A DNA stretch of 64,000 nt from Maribacter_C sp047345145 (GTDB lineage: Bacteria > Bacteroidota > Bacteroidia > Flavobacteriales > Flavobacteriaceae): positions 1,116,001 through 1,180,000 of the forward strand of contig NZ_JBLFER010000002.1 of assembly GCF_047345145.1 (NCBI RefSeq). The letters are read 5' to 3'. Within the stretch, counting starts at the first letter, position 1. Each line of letters begins with the position of its first letter. Below, in pieces: positions 26,533 through 35,831 of this stretch. The position numbers were made by a program, and so were the translations under genes. Below the pieces are notes generated by a model. The model made no database searches and had not been told where the DNA came from. It saw only the letters and a list, made by a program, of their open reading frames with translations.

Positions 26533-28464
26533 ATGAAAACGAAGACTTTCATCCTACTTTTTCTACTGACGACCTTGACATCTTATGCTCAAGAGGAAAT
26601 GTCAAGAGCTGATCAGTATTTTTACGGTTATGCTTATAAAGAAGCAATTGCCGAGTATCAAAAGGCTATGAGTGATGGTAAACTGATTAGTAATCATCAG
26701 TTTTTGAATTTGGCAGATTCGTACTTTAAAATGGGGGATTTTAAAAATGCGTCAAGAATATATTTAGACATCAACAAGAAAGATACGATAATGAATAATC
26801 ATCGTTTCAATATGATGTTGCAAAGCCTTTCTAAAACCTCTGAAAAGGAGCGTGTAAAAGCATTTTTGAATACCAAAAGTGATCTACTGGCCGATGAATT
26901 AAAAGAAAATGCAGCTTTTAATTTTGAACTTTTAGAAACCAGCGCGAACAACCCTCAAAAATTTGAGATTTTTAATGTTAATGGCAATAGCCCTCAAGCT
27001 GATTTCGCTCCTAGCTTTTACAAAGACAAACTTCTATTTAGTAGTAGTCGCCCAGTTAAATCAAAGAAAATTTACGGACCATCTGGAGAATCATATTTGG
27101 ATATTTACATTGCTAGAATTGGCAATAATGGTGATGTATTAAATCCTAACGTATTTGACCGTATGCCTAATTCTAAATTTCATAAGTCAACTCCTCACTA
27201 TGCGGAAGATCTAGATAAGATCTTTTATATTCTTTCTAATGCCGAAGATGATAATCTCTCATTTGATGATAAAGGAAAGAATTCTCTAGCGATAGGTATG
27301 TTATATGAAAATGGGTTTTTCGCATATTTACTGCGAGATCTTAGTACCTCCTTTTATTACCCTTTCTTTGATAGCTCAAGTGATCGATTATATTTCGCTG
27401 CTAATTTTGAAGATGGCTACGGAGGTACAGATATTTATTATGTTTCAACCAATAATGGTCAAATAATGTCAGAGCCGGTAAATCTTGGTCCAAGAATCAA
27501 TTCTCCTGGTAATGAGATCGCCCCATTCATTCATGATGGTAGCATGTATTTTTCTTCGGATATTTTTTATGGTCTTGGAGGAATGGACATTTACAAAACT
27601 AACTTTAGACAAGATCAAAGTTTTAGCATTCCAATTAACCTAGGGGCCGGAATTAATTCAGAAAAGCATGAATTTGGTTTTATCATTCGTGGCGATGAAA
27701 ATTTAGGATTTTCAGGTTATTTTTCCTCAAATCGAGATGGTGGTAAGGGTAATGATGATATCTACGGATATACTATTAGAGAGTATTTGGGGCCTAAAAC
27801 TTTCTCTATTAGAGGGGAGGTATTTGAGCCAGATTATCAACGAGGTATTGTTAATGCGGCAATTCGATTACGAGATGCAGAGGGTAATATTCTTAAAGAG
27901 TTTTTAACCAAAGAAAATGGAAAGTATCAAGTAGAAATTCCATGGAGAGATAATCTAATCATTGAAATTTCAAAAAACCGACATTCATCGCTATATCAAT
28001 CCTATGGTAAAGCTGAACTTGAAGAATTACAAAAAACTGGTTTGAACTATGAAATGGTAAGTATTGATGATATAGTAACAGAGAGAGAAAATCAGACAGT
28101 TTTAGAAATAAATGATTTTTTCTTTGCCAGAGGTAAAAGTGAAATTACTGCTGATATTGCCCTTGAACTTAACAAGGTTGTTGACATGTTTCAGAAGTTT
28201 CCGCAGTTACAGTTGCAAATTGAAAATCATACAGATAGTCGAGGAGGAAGTAGAACTAACAAAATTATTTCTCAAAAACGCGTAGATGCTATTAAGAATT
28301 ATCTTTTGCAAAAAGGTATCCCATCAGCTAATTTGCTTTCAGCGACTGGTTTTGGTGAAGAGCGTATAATGAATAGCTGTACAAATGGGGTTTATTGTTT
28401 GGATTTCTTGCACAAGCAAAACCTAAGAACTTTGTTTATAGTAAGTAATTTTGAAGAGTTATAG
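26533..28464 (+). CDS. OmpA-family lipid-free envelope protein with TPR-like, PD40 and carboxypeptidase-regulatory domains
   Basis: The ATG at 26533 (MKTKTFILLFLLTTLTSYAQ) gives a clean signal peptide 13 bases after the PorP stop. Of about 643 residues, 20-140 are TPR-like, 150-420 hold WD40/PD40 beta-propeller blades (SADFAPSF-like, FSSSRPVKSKK, YFSSNRDGGKGNDDIYGY), 430-520 is a carboxypeptidase regulatory-like domain (IRGEVFEPDYQRGIVNAAIRLRD), and 540-643 is OmpA C-terminal (HTDSRGGSRTN). The OmpA end is unusual: HKQNLRTLF replaces the common HxxNRRSEF. This PorE-like architecture ties type IX machinery or cargo to peptidoglycan. It is the last gene of the cassette, convergent with the NRAMP gene. 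Confidence 0.9.
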   Translation: MKTKTFILLFLLTTLTSYAQEEMSRADQYFYGYAYKEAIAEYQKAMSDGKLISNHQFLNLADSYFKMGDFKNASRIYLDINKKDTIMNNHRFNMMLQSLSKTSEKERVKAFLNTKSDLLADELKENAAFNFELLETSANNPQKFEIFNVNGNSPQADFAPSFYKDKLLFSSSRPVKSKKIYGPSGESYLDIYIARIGNNGDVLNPNVFDRMPNSKFHKSTPHYAEDLDKIFYILSNAEDDNLSFDDKGKNSLAIGMLYENGFFAYLLRDLSTSFYYPFFDSSSDRLYFAANFEDGYGGTDIYYVSTNNGQIMSEPVNLGPRINSPGNEIAPFIHDGSMYFSSDIFYGLGGMDIYKTNFRQDQSFSIPINLGAGINSEKHEFGFIIRGDENLGFSGYFSSNRDGGKGNDDIYGYTIREYLGPKTFSIRGEVFEPDYQRGIVNAAIRLRDAEGNILKEFLTKENGKYQVEIPWRDNLIIEISKNRHSSLYQSYGKAELEELQKTGLNYEMVSIDDIVTERENQTVLEINDFFFARGKSEITADIALELNKVVDMFQKFPQLQLQIENHTDSRGGSRTNKIISQKRVDAIKNYLLQKGIPSANLLSATGFGEERIMNSCTNGVYCLDFLHKQNLRTLFIVSNFEEL

Positions 28465-28493
28465 AGGTTCAAGGCTCAAATTAATCTCCATAT

Positions 28494-29747
28494 TCAGAAA
28501 ATCTCGAGCCAAAAATAATAGATCGAAAAGAAGGCTAAAAATACTATCCCAGCGTATGTTAGATATTGAAGCCATTTCTTAGGATGATGCTTTATAGGAA
28601 GGTCACTACTCATTACATTTTTAAGATTCATGTAACCTATTAAAGGTGCGACGACAAATGAAACAAATGTGGCCAGAGCCACTAGCTTTCCCATATTTGC
28701 TGAAAACAGTGCTATTACAATAAAGTTAATGCAAGCTAACAGCAATACACCTAGTGCAAAATACCCTTTTTTACCTTTTAATTTGATTTTAGGAGAGAGA
28801 AGATCAATGACATCCAAACTTACCCGAGTTACTGCATCATGGGCTGTCATGCAGGTGCTAAACATAGTAGCAAAAGCCGAAATTGCAATAAAAATATATG
28901 CCCAAGATCCGATATGCGTGGTAAATATTGAAACCACTTGATCTGCAAAAACAACACCATTTCCACTAAGTTCAACTCCCGTTCCATATAAGGTCATTGA
29001 GCCTATTATCAAGAAAAAAACTGCCAAAATCGCGGTTAATAAATAGCCAATATTAAATTCTTGAAGTGATTGTTTCAAAGTTGGTTTTACTTTTTCTGTT
29101 CTCCACTTTTCGATGCTCCAAAGACTCACCCAACTTGATGCTTCCACAGTTGTAGGCATCCATCCCATTAAACTAATTAAAAATAGAATTCCCGCATCAT
29201 TAAAAATAGGAGGAGGAGTAAAGTTAGGTAGCGCTTCTACCTGTCCTTTATATATAACAAGTACTATTGTGACAAGAAGTGCTATAAACAAAATGGCAAC
29301 CACAAACTTCAGTGAAGTTTCAAGAAAACGGTATCGCCCAATAATAAGCAACGCGCTAATGAACACAAATAAACCTAATGCTATAGTTGCAATTTGAACG
29401 TTAGAAATTTTGAATAAGTTGATAAAGAGGCCTGCTGTAACCGTATAAAGAGCAGCTAAAATGGTAAACGTTGTAATTAAAGTTATAAAAGCATAAAACC
29501 AAAGCCACCCTTTCCCTCTATTTAGATAGCCTTCTATTAGTGTTTTGTTCGTTACATTGGTGTATCGAACACCAAATTCAAAAAATGGATATTTAAAAAT
29601 ATTTGCTAAAACAATCGGAATTGCCATTAGCCAACCATATTGCGCTCCTGCCTTTGTTGAGAGAACTAAATGAGAGGTTCCTATAGCCATACTGGCAAAT
29701 AGAAGACCTGGCCCTAGGTTTCTTAAAAGAATTTTAAGTTTTGACAT
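28494..29747 (-). CDS. NRAMP-fold transporter lacking the canonical metal motifs
   Basis: A 417-residue membrane protein with about 11 helices and the NRAMP start GPGLLFASMAIGTSHLVLSTKAGAQYGW. In classical NRAMP proteins helix 1 carries DPGN and helix 6 carries MPH. Here residues 23-26 are GTSH and helix 6 reads GWMPTTVEASSW (M197-T200). The methionine is kept but the aspartate, asparagine and histidine are not. The fold assignment is firm; transport of manganese or iron is therefore doubtful and another substrate is likely. The gene lies between the type IX cassette (convergent) and a SanA-like gene upstream in the same direction. Confidence 0.85.
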   Translation of the reverse strand: MSKLKILLRNLGPGLLFASMAIGTSHLVLSTKAGAQYGWLMAIPIVLANIFKYPFFEFGVRYTNVTNKTLIEGYLNRGKGWLWFYAFITLITTFTILAALYTVTAGLFINLFKISNVQIATIALGLFVFISALLIIGRYRFLETSLKFVVAILFIALLVTIVLVIYKGQVEALPNFTPPPIFNDAGILFLISLMGWMPTTVEASSWVSLWSIEKWRTEKVKPTLKQSLQEFNIGYLLTAILAVFFLIIGSMTLYGTGVELSGNGVVFADQVVSIFTTHIGSWAYIFIAISAFATMFSTCMTAHDAVTRVSLDVIDLLSPKIKLKGKKGYFALGVLLLACINFIVIALFSANMGKLVALATFVSFVVAPLIGYMNLKNVMSSDLPIKHHPKKWLQYLTYAGIVFLAFFSIYYFWLEIF

Positions 29748-29798
29748 TTTAGCACGTTAGTATTCTAAATTAGTCTATTTTCTAATATGAATAATAGC

Positions 29799-30431
29799 CT
29801 ACTCTATTGTTATGTGTTCTCCGTAAAATCTTGGTTGAGTGTTGCTGACCAAGTCAATAAAAACTTTAACACGAGCAAGATATTCACGAAGATGAACTTT
29901 CAAGCCAGAGTTGCCAGTAACATCTTTTGCGTTAAAGCCTACCGCCGTAAGTCCTTTTCTTTCAGCGATGTAAATTGCTCTTTGATTATGAAATTCCTGG
30001 GAAATAACCGTAACCTTATTCAATCCGAATACTTCTTTCGCTCGAACCATTGAATCGAGGGTGCGGAAACCTGCATAATCAAGGAATATTTTTTCCTTTG
30101 GTATTCCTGCTAAGATTAAGTCTTTTTTAATGGTCTCGGGTTCGTTATAGTAATTTGTGCCATTGTCACCACTTACCAGGATGAATTCTATTTTTTCAGA
30201 TTTGAATAGAGATACTGCAGCTTCAATACGAAAGGAATAATATAAGTTTGGTTGACCAGTAACCAGTTTTTTAGAAGTGCCTAGTATTACACCAACTTTA
30301 TTTTTTGGAACGGTTTCTAATTGAGAAAAGGTTTTTCCTTCGGCCGAGAAATTTATAATTATGTTACAAATCATCACTATTAAAATTGTAGCGATGGTAA
30401 ACCACAATAGTATTTTAAAATATTTTCTCAT
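29799..30431 (-). CDS. SanA/YdcF-type DUF218 membrane protein
   Basis: The start at 30431 (MRKYFKILLWFTIATILIVMICN) is preferred; the longer frame needs a GTG at 30443. A single N-terminal helix is followed by a periplasmic DUF218 domain: GVILGTSKK near residue 45, ILVSGDN near 84, the conserved DYAGFRTLDSMVRAKEVF and the ISQEFHNQRAIYIA segment. SanA homologues in enterobacteria affect envelope permeability to vancomycin at high temperature, with unclear chemistry. A TACCTTTG -7 box (30462-30455, minus strand) lies 24 bases before the ATG but I see no TTG at the right spacing. Confidence 0.85.
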   Translation of the reverse strand: MRKYFKILLWFTIATILIVMICNIIINFSAEGKTFSQLETVPKNKVGVILGTSKKLVTGQPNLYYSFRIEAAVSLFKSEKIEFILVSGDNGTNYYNEPETIKKDLILAGIPKEKIFLDYAGFRTLDSMVRAKEVFGLNKVTVISQEFHNQRAIYIAERKGLTAVGFNAKDVTGNSGLKVHLREYLARVKVFIDLVSNTQPRFYGEHITIE

Positions 30432-30462
30432 TGATTCAAGCACGATACGAATGTCAAAGGTA

Positions 30463-30952
30463 GCTAAATCATATTTTAATAAATTTTACAAGCTCTTCAA
30501 AGTAACTCTGTGAATTAAAGTAAGGTAGAATTCATTTTTGTTAAAAGGATTTTTTTAAGACTTATAATTACTTTTTTCAACTTTGTTAAATTCGCTGATC
30601 AATTTTTTTGAGTTTATATAAGCGTAGTAAAAATAATGTTAAAATGATGTTCTGGTAAAGACAAGTCCTTATTTTTGTCACCTATTCAAAGTTGAATGTT
30701 TATGGGGGATTTGCCAAGTTCAGAGGCTTTCTGGCACAACAGATAGTTAGTTGCTGTATTGACTTGAACTCTGGTAGTATACAGGATATTTTAGCCATTC
30801 GTCTAGTATATTATATCCTTTAGTGACATAAAATTACTTTCGAATCGAAAAGTATGACCAAACCACTTGGGGAACACAAAATGGGGTAAATATTGATGAA
30901 GAATCGGTATTTTTTCAACTTTTTAGTGAACTTCCCTGACTAACTCAGATAA
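30463..30952. other. Long intergenic leader upstream of exopolysaccharide operon
   Basis: About 490 bases without a credible ORF, between the divergent SanA-like gene and the first exopolysaccharide gene. It is A+T-rich. A TATTTTTG motif at 30670-30677 resembles a -7 box, without a clear TTG partner. A 6-bp inverted repeat TTTCGA/TCGAAA lies at 30838-30850. I see no JUMPstart or ops element and no terminator. It probably holds the promoter and a long 5' leader of the operon. Confidence 0.4.
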
Positions 30953-32344
30953 ATGAATTCAAAGAATAGATTTGTGCTTGTCAATTTGCTAGCAATTGAA
31001 TTCATTCTATTGAATTGTGTTTTGCTGGCCTTTTTATATTTTCGGTTACCTGAATTCTCATTTACTGATAGTTCTTTTCTTATCAATTTAGCTAAGATTG
31101 CAGCGGTTTATAATCTGAGTTGGTTATTTATTATTCTCTATATAAGGGATAACGAATTCTACTTTAATGCCGATTATAGGTACCTTAAAAACGTACTTAC
31201 TTCTTTATTTTTCTTTGTTGGTTTTGTTACTACATTGGTAATGCTGCTAAAAATTGAATATTTTGAGAGGCCAAGTTTTATAATTCCAATCTTCATTTTT
31301 TCCTATTTAATTTTAATAAGCGCTAAGTACTTACTGAAATACTTAAAGAATAGGGGTTCACACCTTTTCTCTAACACCTTGTTAATTGGGTCTGGATATG
31401 GAGGGGCTAATATTACTCGTTTTACCAATGCAATGACGCAATATGGGTATAATGTAATGGGTTATCTTGAGGATAGAGATCAAGTTCCTGAAAATGAACT
31501 AGAGTTAGGTATTTTTGGTGCTATTGATGATTTGCCGGATGTTTTAAATAATAATTCTATTGATGAAATTTTCATCTCTATGTCAGATCTGGAGTTTGAA
31601 AAGATAACTGATATAGTAAAGGTTGCAGACGATTTTGGAGTTAGGGTGAAATTAATTCCAAAAAACCCATTACTTATGTCAAAAAACTATAAGGCATTTA
31701 CTATGGGTGATTTGGCAGTTTTTAAACTTCGTCAATCTCCTTTAGACAATTTCAGTTTAACAGTTCTTAAGCGATTGTTCGATTTTTTATTCGCTCTGTT
31801 TATTCTTATTGCTTTTGCTCCTATATTTTTTCTCATTGCGGTACTAATTTATGTAGATAATAGAGGTCCTATTTTCTATACTCCTTATAGAAAGGGTGAG
31901 GCTAATAAAACATTTAAATGTTATAAGTTTAGAACCATGTCGGTTTGTGAAGACCCCCTCAATGGTACAAGATCTACTGAGGTTAATGACCCAAGAATTA
32001 CAAGAATAGGAAAGTGGCTTAGAAAGACCGATTTGGATGAACTTCCTCAATTTTTTAATGTTTTGATGGGGGATATGAGTGTAATTGGACCAAGACCACA
32101 TCGAATTCACTTACAGAATGATTTTAGAAGTAGTGTGAAAAACTATATGGTACGAAGCTATGTGAAACCCGGAATTACAGGTTGGGCTCAAGTAAATGGA
32201 TGGCGTGGCCCCACAGTAACAGACGAGCAAAAAAATGAGAGGGTTCATCATGATTTATGGTACATTGAAAACTGGAGTCTGTGGCTCGATATGAAAATTA
32301 TCTTCTTAACAGTATTTGGTCGTCATCATAAAAAGGCATTTTAA
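30953..32344 (+). CDS. Undecaprenyl-phosphate glycosyl-1-phosphate transferase (WcaJ/WbaP type)
   Basis: A 463-residue polyprenyl glycosylphosphotransferase. It has four or five N-terminal helices (about 8-135), a CoA-binding-like Rossmann domain (about 140-245; TLLIGSGYGGANI), then a re-entrant helix and the catalytic domain (about 265-463) with KRLFDFLFAL, YKFRTM, RxTDLDELPQFFNVLMGDMSVIGPRP and GITGWAQVNGWRG. It transfers a sugar-1-phosphate from a nucleotide sugar to undecaprenyl phosphate, the first membrane step of exopolysaccharide repeat-unit assembly. The full-length form suggests glucose-1-phosphate as substrate, by analogy with the named family. First gene of the locus. Confidence 0.93.
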   Translation: MNSKNRFVLVNLLAIEFILLNCVLLAFLYFRLPEFSFTDSSFLINLAKIAAVYNLSWLFIILYIRDNEFYFNADYRYLKNVLTSLFFFVGFVTTLVMLLKIEYFERPSFIIPIFIFSYLILISAKYLLKYLKNRGSHLFSNTLLIGSGYGGANITRFTNAMTQYGYNVMGYLEDRDQVPENELELGIFGAIDDLPDVLNNNSIDEIFISMSDLEFEKITDIVKVADDFGVRVKLIPKNPLLMSKNYKAFTMGDLAVFKLRQSPLDNFSLTVLKRLFDFLFALFILIAFAPIFFLIAVLIYVDNRGPIFYTPYRKGEANKTFKCYKFRTMSVCEDPLNGTRSTEVNDPRITRIGKWLRKTDLDELPQFFNVLMGDMSVIGPRPHRIHLQNDFRSSVKNYMVRSYVKPGITGWAQVNGWRGPTVTDEQKNERVHHDLWYIENWSLWLDMKIIFLTVFGRHHKKAF

Positions 32345-32446
32345 TAGAGGTCGATCTGCTAATAGTTCTTTAAAAAATTACTTTGTAAATTGAAAGAAAT
32401 GAGGAAATTGATAAAAATCAAAGGGAATTCCAAATTGTATAATACC

Positions 32447-33226
32447 ATGAAAAAGTATAGATATTCAGGTATGAGCCGAGTGTTTCTGCTTTTGCTAGTG
32501 CTTTCACTATCATCTTGTTATACCTCGAAAAAATTAGATTATTTACAAAGCAATCAGAATACACTTATTTTACCTCTTCCATCTAAAGAACAATATAAGA
32601 TTCAACCTAGTGATGTGCTGAGTATAAAAGTACAAAGTAGAGATCCCGAGCAGGCTGCCTTTTTTAATATCACTTCTATAGAGAATAGAAATTTTCAGGC
32701 CAATCCGGCATCTTTGTTTCTTAGTGGCTATACCGTTGACCCCTTAGGAATGATAAATCTAGCCATAGTAGGTGAACTAAAGGTTAGTGATCTTACTGTA
32801 GAACAGATTAGAGATGTTGTACAGCTAGAGATAGATAAATATTTATTGAACGCAATTGTAACAGTTCAAATGACTAGTTTCAAAATATCTGTATTGGGTG
32901 ATGTTAAAAGTCCAGGTACGAAATACATATACAATACGCAGGCTACCATATTTGAAGCATTAAGTGCTGCGGGTGATTTGAATATATCTGCGAAACGTAA
33001 AAAGATAAAGGTAATTCGACAAGTTGGTAACGAATCGGTTGTAGTTAATTTAGATTTAACAAGACCTTCCATTATTAAATCTCCCTACTATTTTTTACAT
33101 CCAAATGACGTGGTTTATGTAGAAACATCAAAGTCCGGTATTAACCAGAAGAATTTAGGAGTATGGTCTCTGATCTTATCAGCTATTACTACGACAGTGT
33201 TGGTGTTGAATTTTACAACAAACTAA
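32447..33226 (+). CDS. Polysaccharide export lipoprotein (Wza/KpsD type, SLBB)
   Basis: The ATG at 32447 yields MKKYRYSGMSRVFLLLLVLSLSSCYTSKK, a lipoprotein signal with LSSC lipobox; the open frame extends upstream to a TTG at 32390 and an ATG at 32399 but the n-region would then be too long. The mature protein has a Poly_export domain (YKIQPSDVLSIKVQSRDPEQ, about 50-145), an SLBB domain (SFKISVLGDVKSPGTKYIYN, about 145-225) and a C-terminal helix (about 235-255). It should form the outer-membrane or periplasmic exit for the polysaccharide with the Wzc-like protein encoded next. Confidence 0.9.
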   Translation: MKKYRYSGMSRVFLLLLVLSLSSCYTSKKLDYLQSNQNTLILPLPSKEQYKIQPSDVLSIKVQSRDPEQAAFFNITSIENRNFQANPASLFLSGYTVDPLGMINLAIVGELKVSDLTVEQIRDVVQLEIDKYLLNAIVTVQMTSFKISVLGDVKSPGTKYIYNTQATIFEALSAAGDLNISAKRKKIKVIRQVGNESVVVNLDLTRPSIIKSPYYFLHPNDVVYVETSKSGINQKNLGVWSLILSAITTTVLVLNFTTN

Positions 33227-33351
33227 TGTTGAATGCGTTATATGTTTGATTAATATTTGTGTCCCAACAATGGTTTTGTGTACTTAAATATTAGTCTTCA
33301 AAGTATTTTACTTTAAAATGAGTCCCAACTCAAAAGATTATAATTTATAAA

Positions 33352-35754
33352 ATGAAAAATAACAAAGACTCACAATTTAGCTCTCAACAAGAGGTTAATT
33401 TGAAATTGTTTTTTCAGAAGATACTTCGGTATAAATGGATCTTCCTGCTTAGCATTATTTCTTGCTTAGCACTTGCTTTTGCATATACCAAATTCGCAAC
33501 ACCTAAATACGAGGCTTCTACCTCTATCTTGATTGATGCATCAGGAAGTAATCGCGTATTGGGTGAAAGTAAATACGTAGAAGGTGGAGTCAGTTTGATC
33601 GAAATGGAACAAAACCTATACAATGAAATCGGTATTCTAAAATCGTTTAGTTTAATTCGTCAAACCATTGAAGATTTAGGCTTTGACATTTCTTATTACA
33701 GAAAAGGTATACTCAAAAAAAGGGAATCATATGGTTATTTTCCATTTGAAGTAGTTCTCCAAAAAAAGAAACCTCAGTTATATGGACTTCCTTTTAATGT
33801 AGAAATTCTTACCAAAGACAAGTTTAGACTTACTGCTGAGGGTAAAGGATTCTCTGTAACTAATCCAGATACTGGTTCAACTAGGTATATTGAACGAGAT
33901 TTCAGATTTTCTAAAGAGTTTACATTTGGTGAGGAGATTAGTCATAACTATTTCACGTTTACAATCAAGCGTCCAAAATATCGTGTGAGCGATGAAGATT
34001 TTGAAGAAAAAGAACTCAGTTTTTTGGTTCAAAATTTAGATGTCGTCGCCAATAGCTATGTTGATGAGATATCTGTTGATAATATTGACCTACAAGCCAG
34101 TATTTTTAAGATATCTACATCGGGTGCAGTTGTTGGTAAAGAAATTGATTTCTTACAAAAACTCACAGATAATTATATTCAAAACAAGTTAGACTCCAGA
34201 AATGAAATTGCCACCACTAAGGAAGCATTTATTCGGAATCAATTACTTGCAGTATCAGATTCTTTATCTAGAGTAGAATTGGAGTTAGAAGACTTCAAAA
34301 AAGATAAGCGTGCACTCAATTTAAGCGCCACAGCTAACAACGCATTAGGAAGAAGTTCTAGCCTACAAATGGAAAGAGCAAAAATAAACTTGAGTATTAA
34401 GTACTATAATTCTTTAATTCAAAGTGTTCAAGACAACCGCAATAGTGAAGAGTTTATAATACCTACTTCTGCTGGAATAGATGATCCACTGATTAATGAA
34501 AATATTAAAGAACTCAAGAATTTATATGCCGAGAAATCAAAGAAGAGATTTTTTGTGACTGAAAATAATGAAGAGATGAGCATTCTTAATAAGCAAATTG
34601 CTCAATCAACTGATATATTATTGAACAACCTTCGCAATGGCATTAAATCTTCTCAGTACGCTCTGCGGAGAGTCAATTCTCAATTATCTAGCTATAGTGG
34701 AGTTATAAATTCACTGCCAACACAAGAGAATGAGTTACTTACTATAGAAAGAAGAAGTACACTTTACGAAAACCTGTTTAACTACTTAAGTCAAGAATTG
34801 GCGAAAACGGGTATTGCGGGTGCCGAGAGTACCTCTAATACAAGAGTATTAGACGAAGCTAGAATGGTTGGTACCGGACCAATTGCTCCGCAGAAGAAGT
34901 TAATTTTATTGTTAGGATTTATGGTAGGTACAATAATTCCACTTGCATGGATTATTCTATTTTCCTCAAAAGGTATTATTGAAAATGTATCTCAAATTAT
35001 GGCAAATACTGATATTCCTGTTATTGCCAGTGTTGTAAATCATGACCCTAAAGTCAAAAAATCTAAATCTGATGTTTCGCTTTGGAAGTTGAAAGAATCA
35101 TTTAGAGACCTTAGCACTAATTTGAGATTTGTTAGCTCTGAGAAGAATTGCGTAATTGGAATGACTTCCATTATGCCAGAGGAGGGTAAAACCTATAATG
35201 CAATTAATCTGGGTATTACTTTTGCTGAGGCCGGAAAGAAAACATTAATTATTGATACAGATTTACGAAACCCGAGCCTTGTAAACAGAGTTCATTCCGT
35301 TGAAGGCAAAGGACTTTCTAATTACCTGAAAGGTGATATTTTAACAATAAAAGACATTATTTATCCGCATGAAGAACTAGAAAATCTTAAGTTCATTCCA
35401 ACTTCAACAGTAGACGGTAATGTCCATGAACTACTTTCTGGTCCTAAAATGCAGGTTTTGGTTAAAGAGCTTAAAGAAAAGTTCGATTATATTATACTAG
35501 ATACACCGGCTGCTGGTTTGGTTTCAGATTTTCTAATACTTTCAGATTTAATAGATATTAATTTATTTGTTGTGCGAAAAGGCATTGCCAAAATTAAATT
35601 TCTTGATGACTTAGAAGGTTTAGCTTCCGTAGGAGATAAAAAGAGCTTCATTATCTTTAATGATGTGCCAATGAAAGACCATAAATATGGCTATGAGGAT
35701 AAATATGGTCGAAATAAGGAAACACAGTTGGTGAATAAATCACTTTCCGTTTAG
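33352..35754 (+). CDS. Wzc-like polysaccharide co-polymerase and tyrosine kinase
   Basis: An 800-residue PCP-2a protein. It has a Wzz N-terminal domain with TM1 (about 25-45), a long periplasmic coiled-coil region (about 280-480), TM2 (about 510-535) and a C-terminal BY-kinase domain (about 585-785). Walker A is variant, SIMPEEGKTYNA, where PGEGK(T/S) is usual. Walker A' IIDTDLRNPSL and Walker B YIILDTPAAG are clear. The C-terminus has a small tyrosine cluster (HKYGYEDKYGRN), smaller than in enterobacterial Wzc. Cycling phosphorylation of such tyrosines controls chain length and export. Located 125 bases after the export lipoprotein gene. Confidence 0.9.
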   Translation: MKNNKDSQFSSQQEVNLKLFFQKILRYKWIFLLSIISCLALAFAYTKFATPKYEASTSILIDASGSNRVLGESKYVEGGVSLIEMEQNLYNEIGILKSFSLIRQTIEDLGFDISYYRKGILKKRESYGYFPFEVVLQKKKPQLYGLPFNVEILTKDKFRLTAEGKGFSVTNPDTGSTRYIERDFRFSKEFTFGEEISHNYFTFTIKRPKYRVSDEDFEEKELSFLVQNLDVVANSYVDEISVDNIDLQASIFKISTSGAVVGKEIDFLQKLTDNYIQNKLDSRNEIATTKEAFIRNQLLAVSDSLSRVELELEDFKKDKRALNLSATANNALGRSSSLQMERAKINLSIKYYNSLIQSVQDNRNSEEFIIPTSAGIDDPLINENIKELKNLYAEKSKKRFFVTENNEEMSILNKQIAQSTDILLNNLRNGIKSSQYALRRVNSQLSSYSGVINSLPTQENELLTIERRSTLYENLFNYLSQELAKTGIAGAESTSNTRVLDEARMVGTGPIAPQKKLILLLGFMVGTIIPLAWIILFSSKGIIENVSQIMANTDIPVIASVVNHDPKVKKSKSDVSLWKLKESFRDLSTNLRFVSSEKNCVIGMTSIMPEEGKTYNAINLGITFAEAGKKTLIIDTDLRNPSLVNRVHSVEGKGLSNYLKGDILTIKDIIYPHEELENLKFIPTSTVDGNVHELLSGPKMQVLVKELKEKFDYIILDTPAAGLVSDFLILSDLIDINLFVVRKGIAKIKFLDDLEGLASVGDKKSFIIFNDVPMKDHKYGYEDKYGRNKETQLVNKSLSV

Positions 35755-35831
35755 GTTTCTTTAAAACTCCGTCAGTAAAATTTGAATCATGATGTATTCG
35801 TTGGCTTTGAACATTTTAGATTCCCTTAAGA

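Noticed and set aside
30463..30952. JUMPstart/ops element or UpxY/NusG-type antiterminator for the exopolysaccharide operon
   Set aside because: No ops-like GGCGGTAG core was found in the leader and no NusG-like gene precedes the locus in this window.
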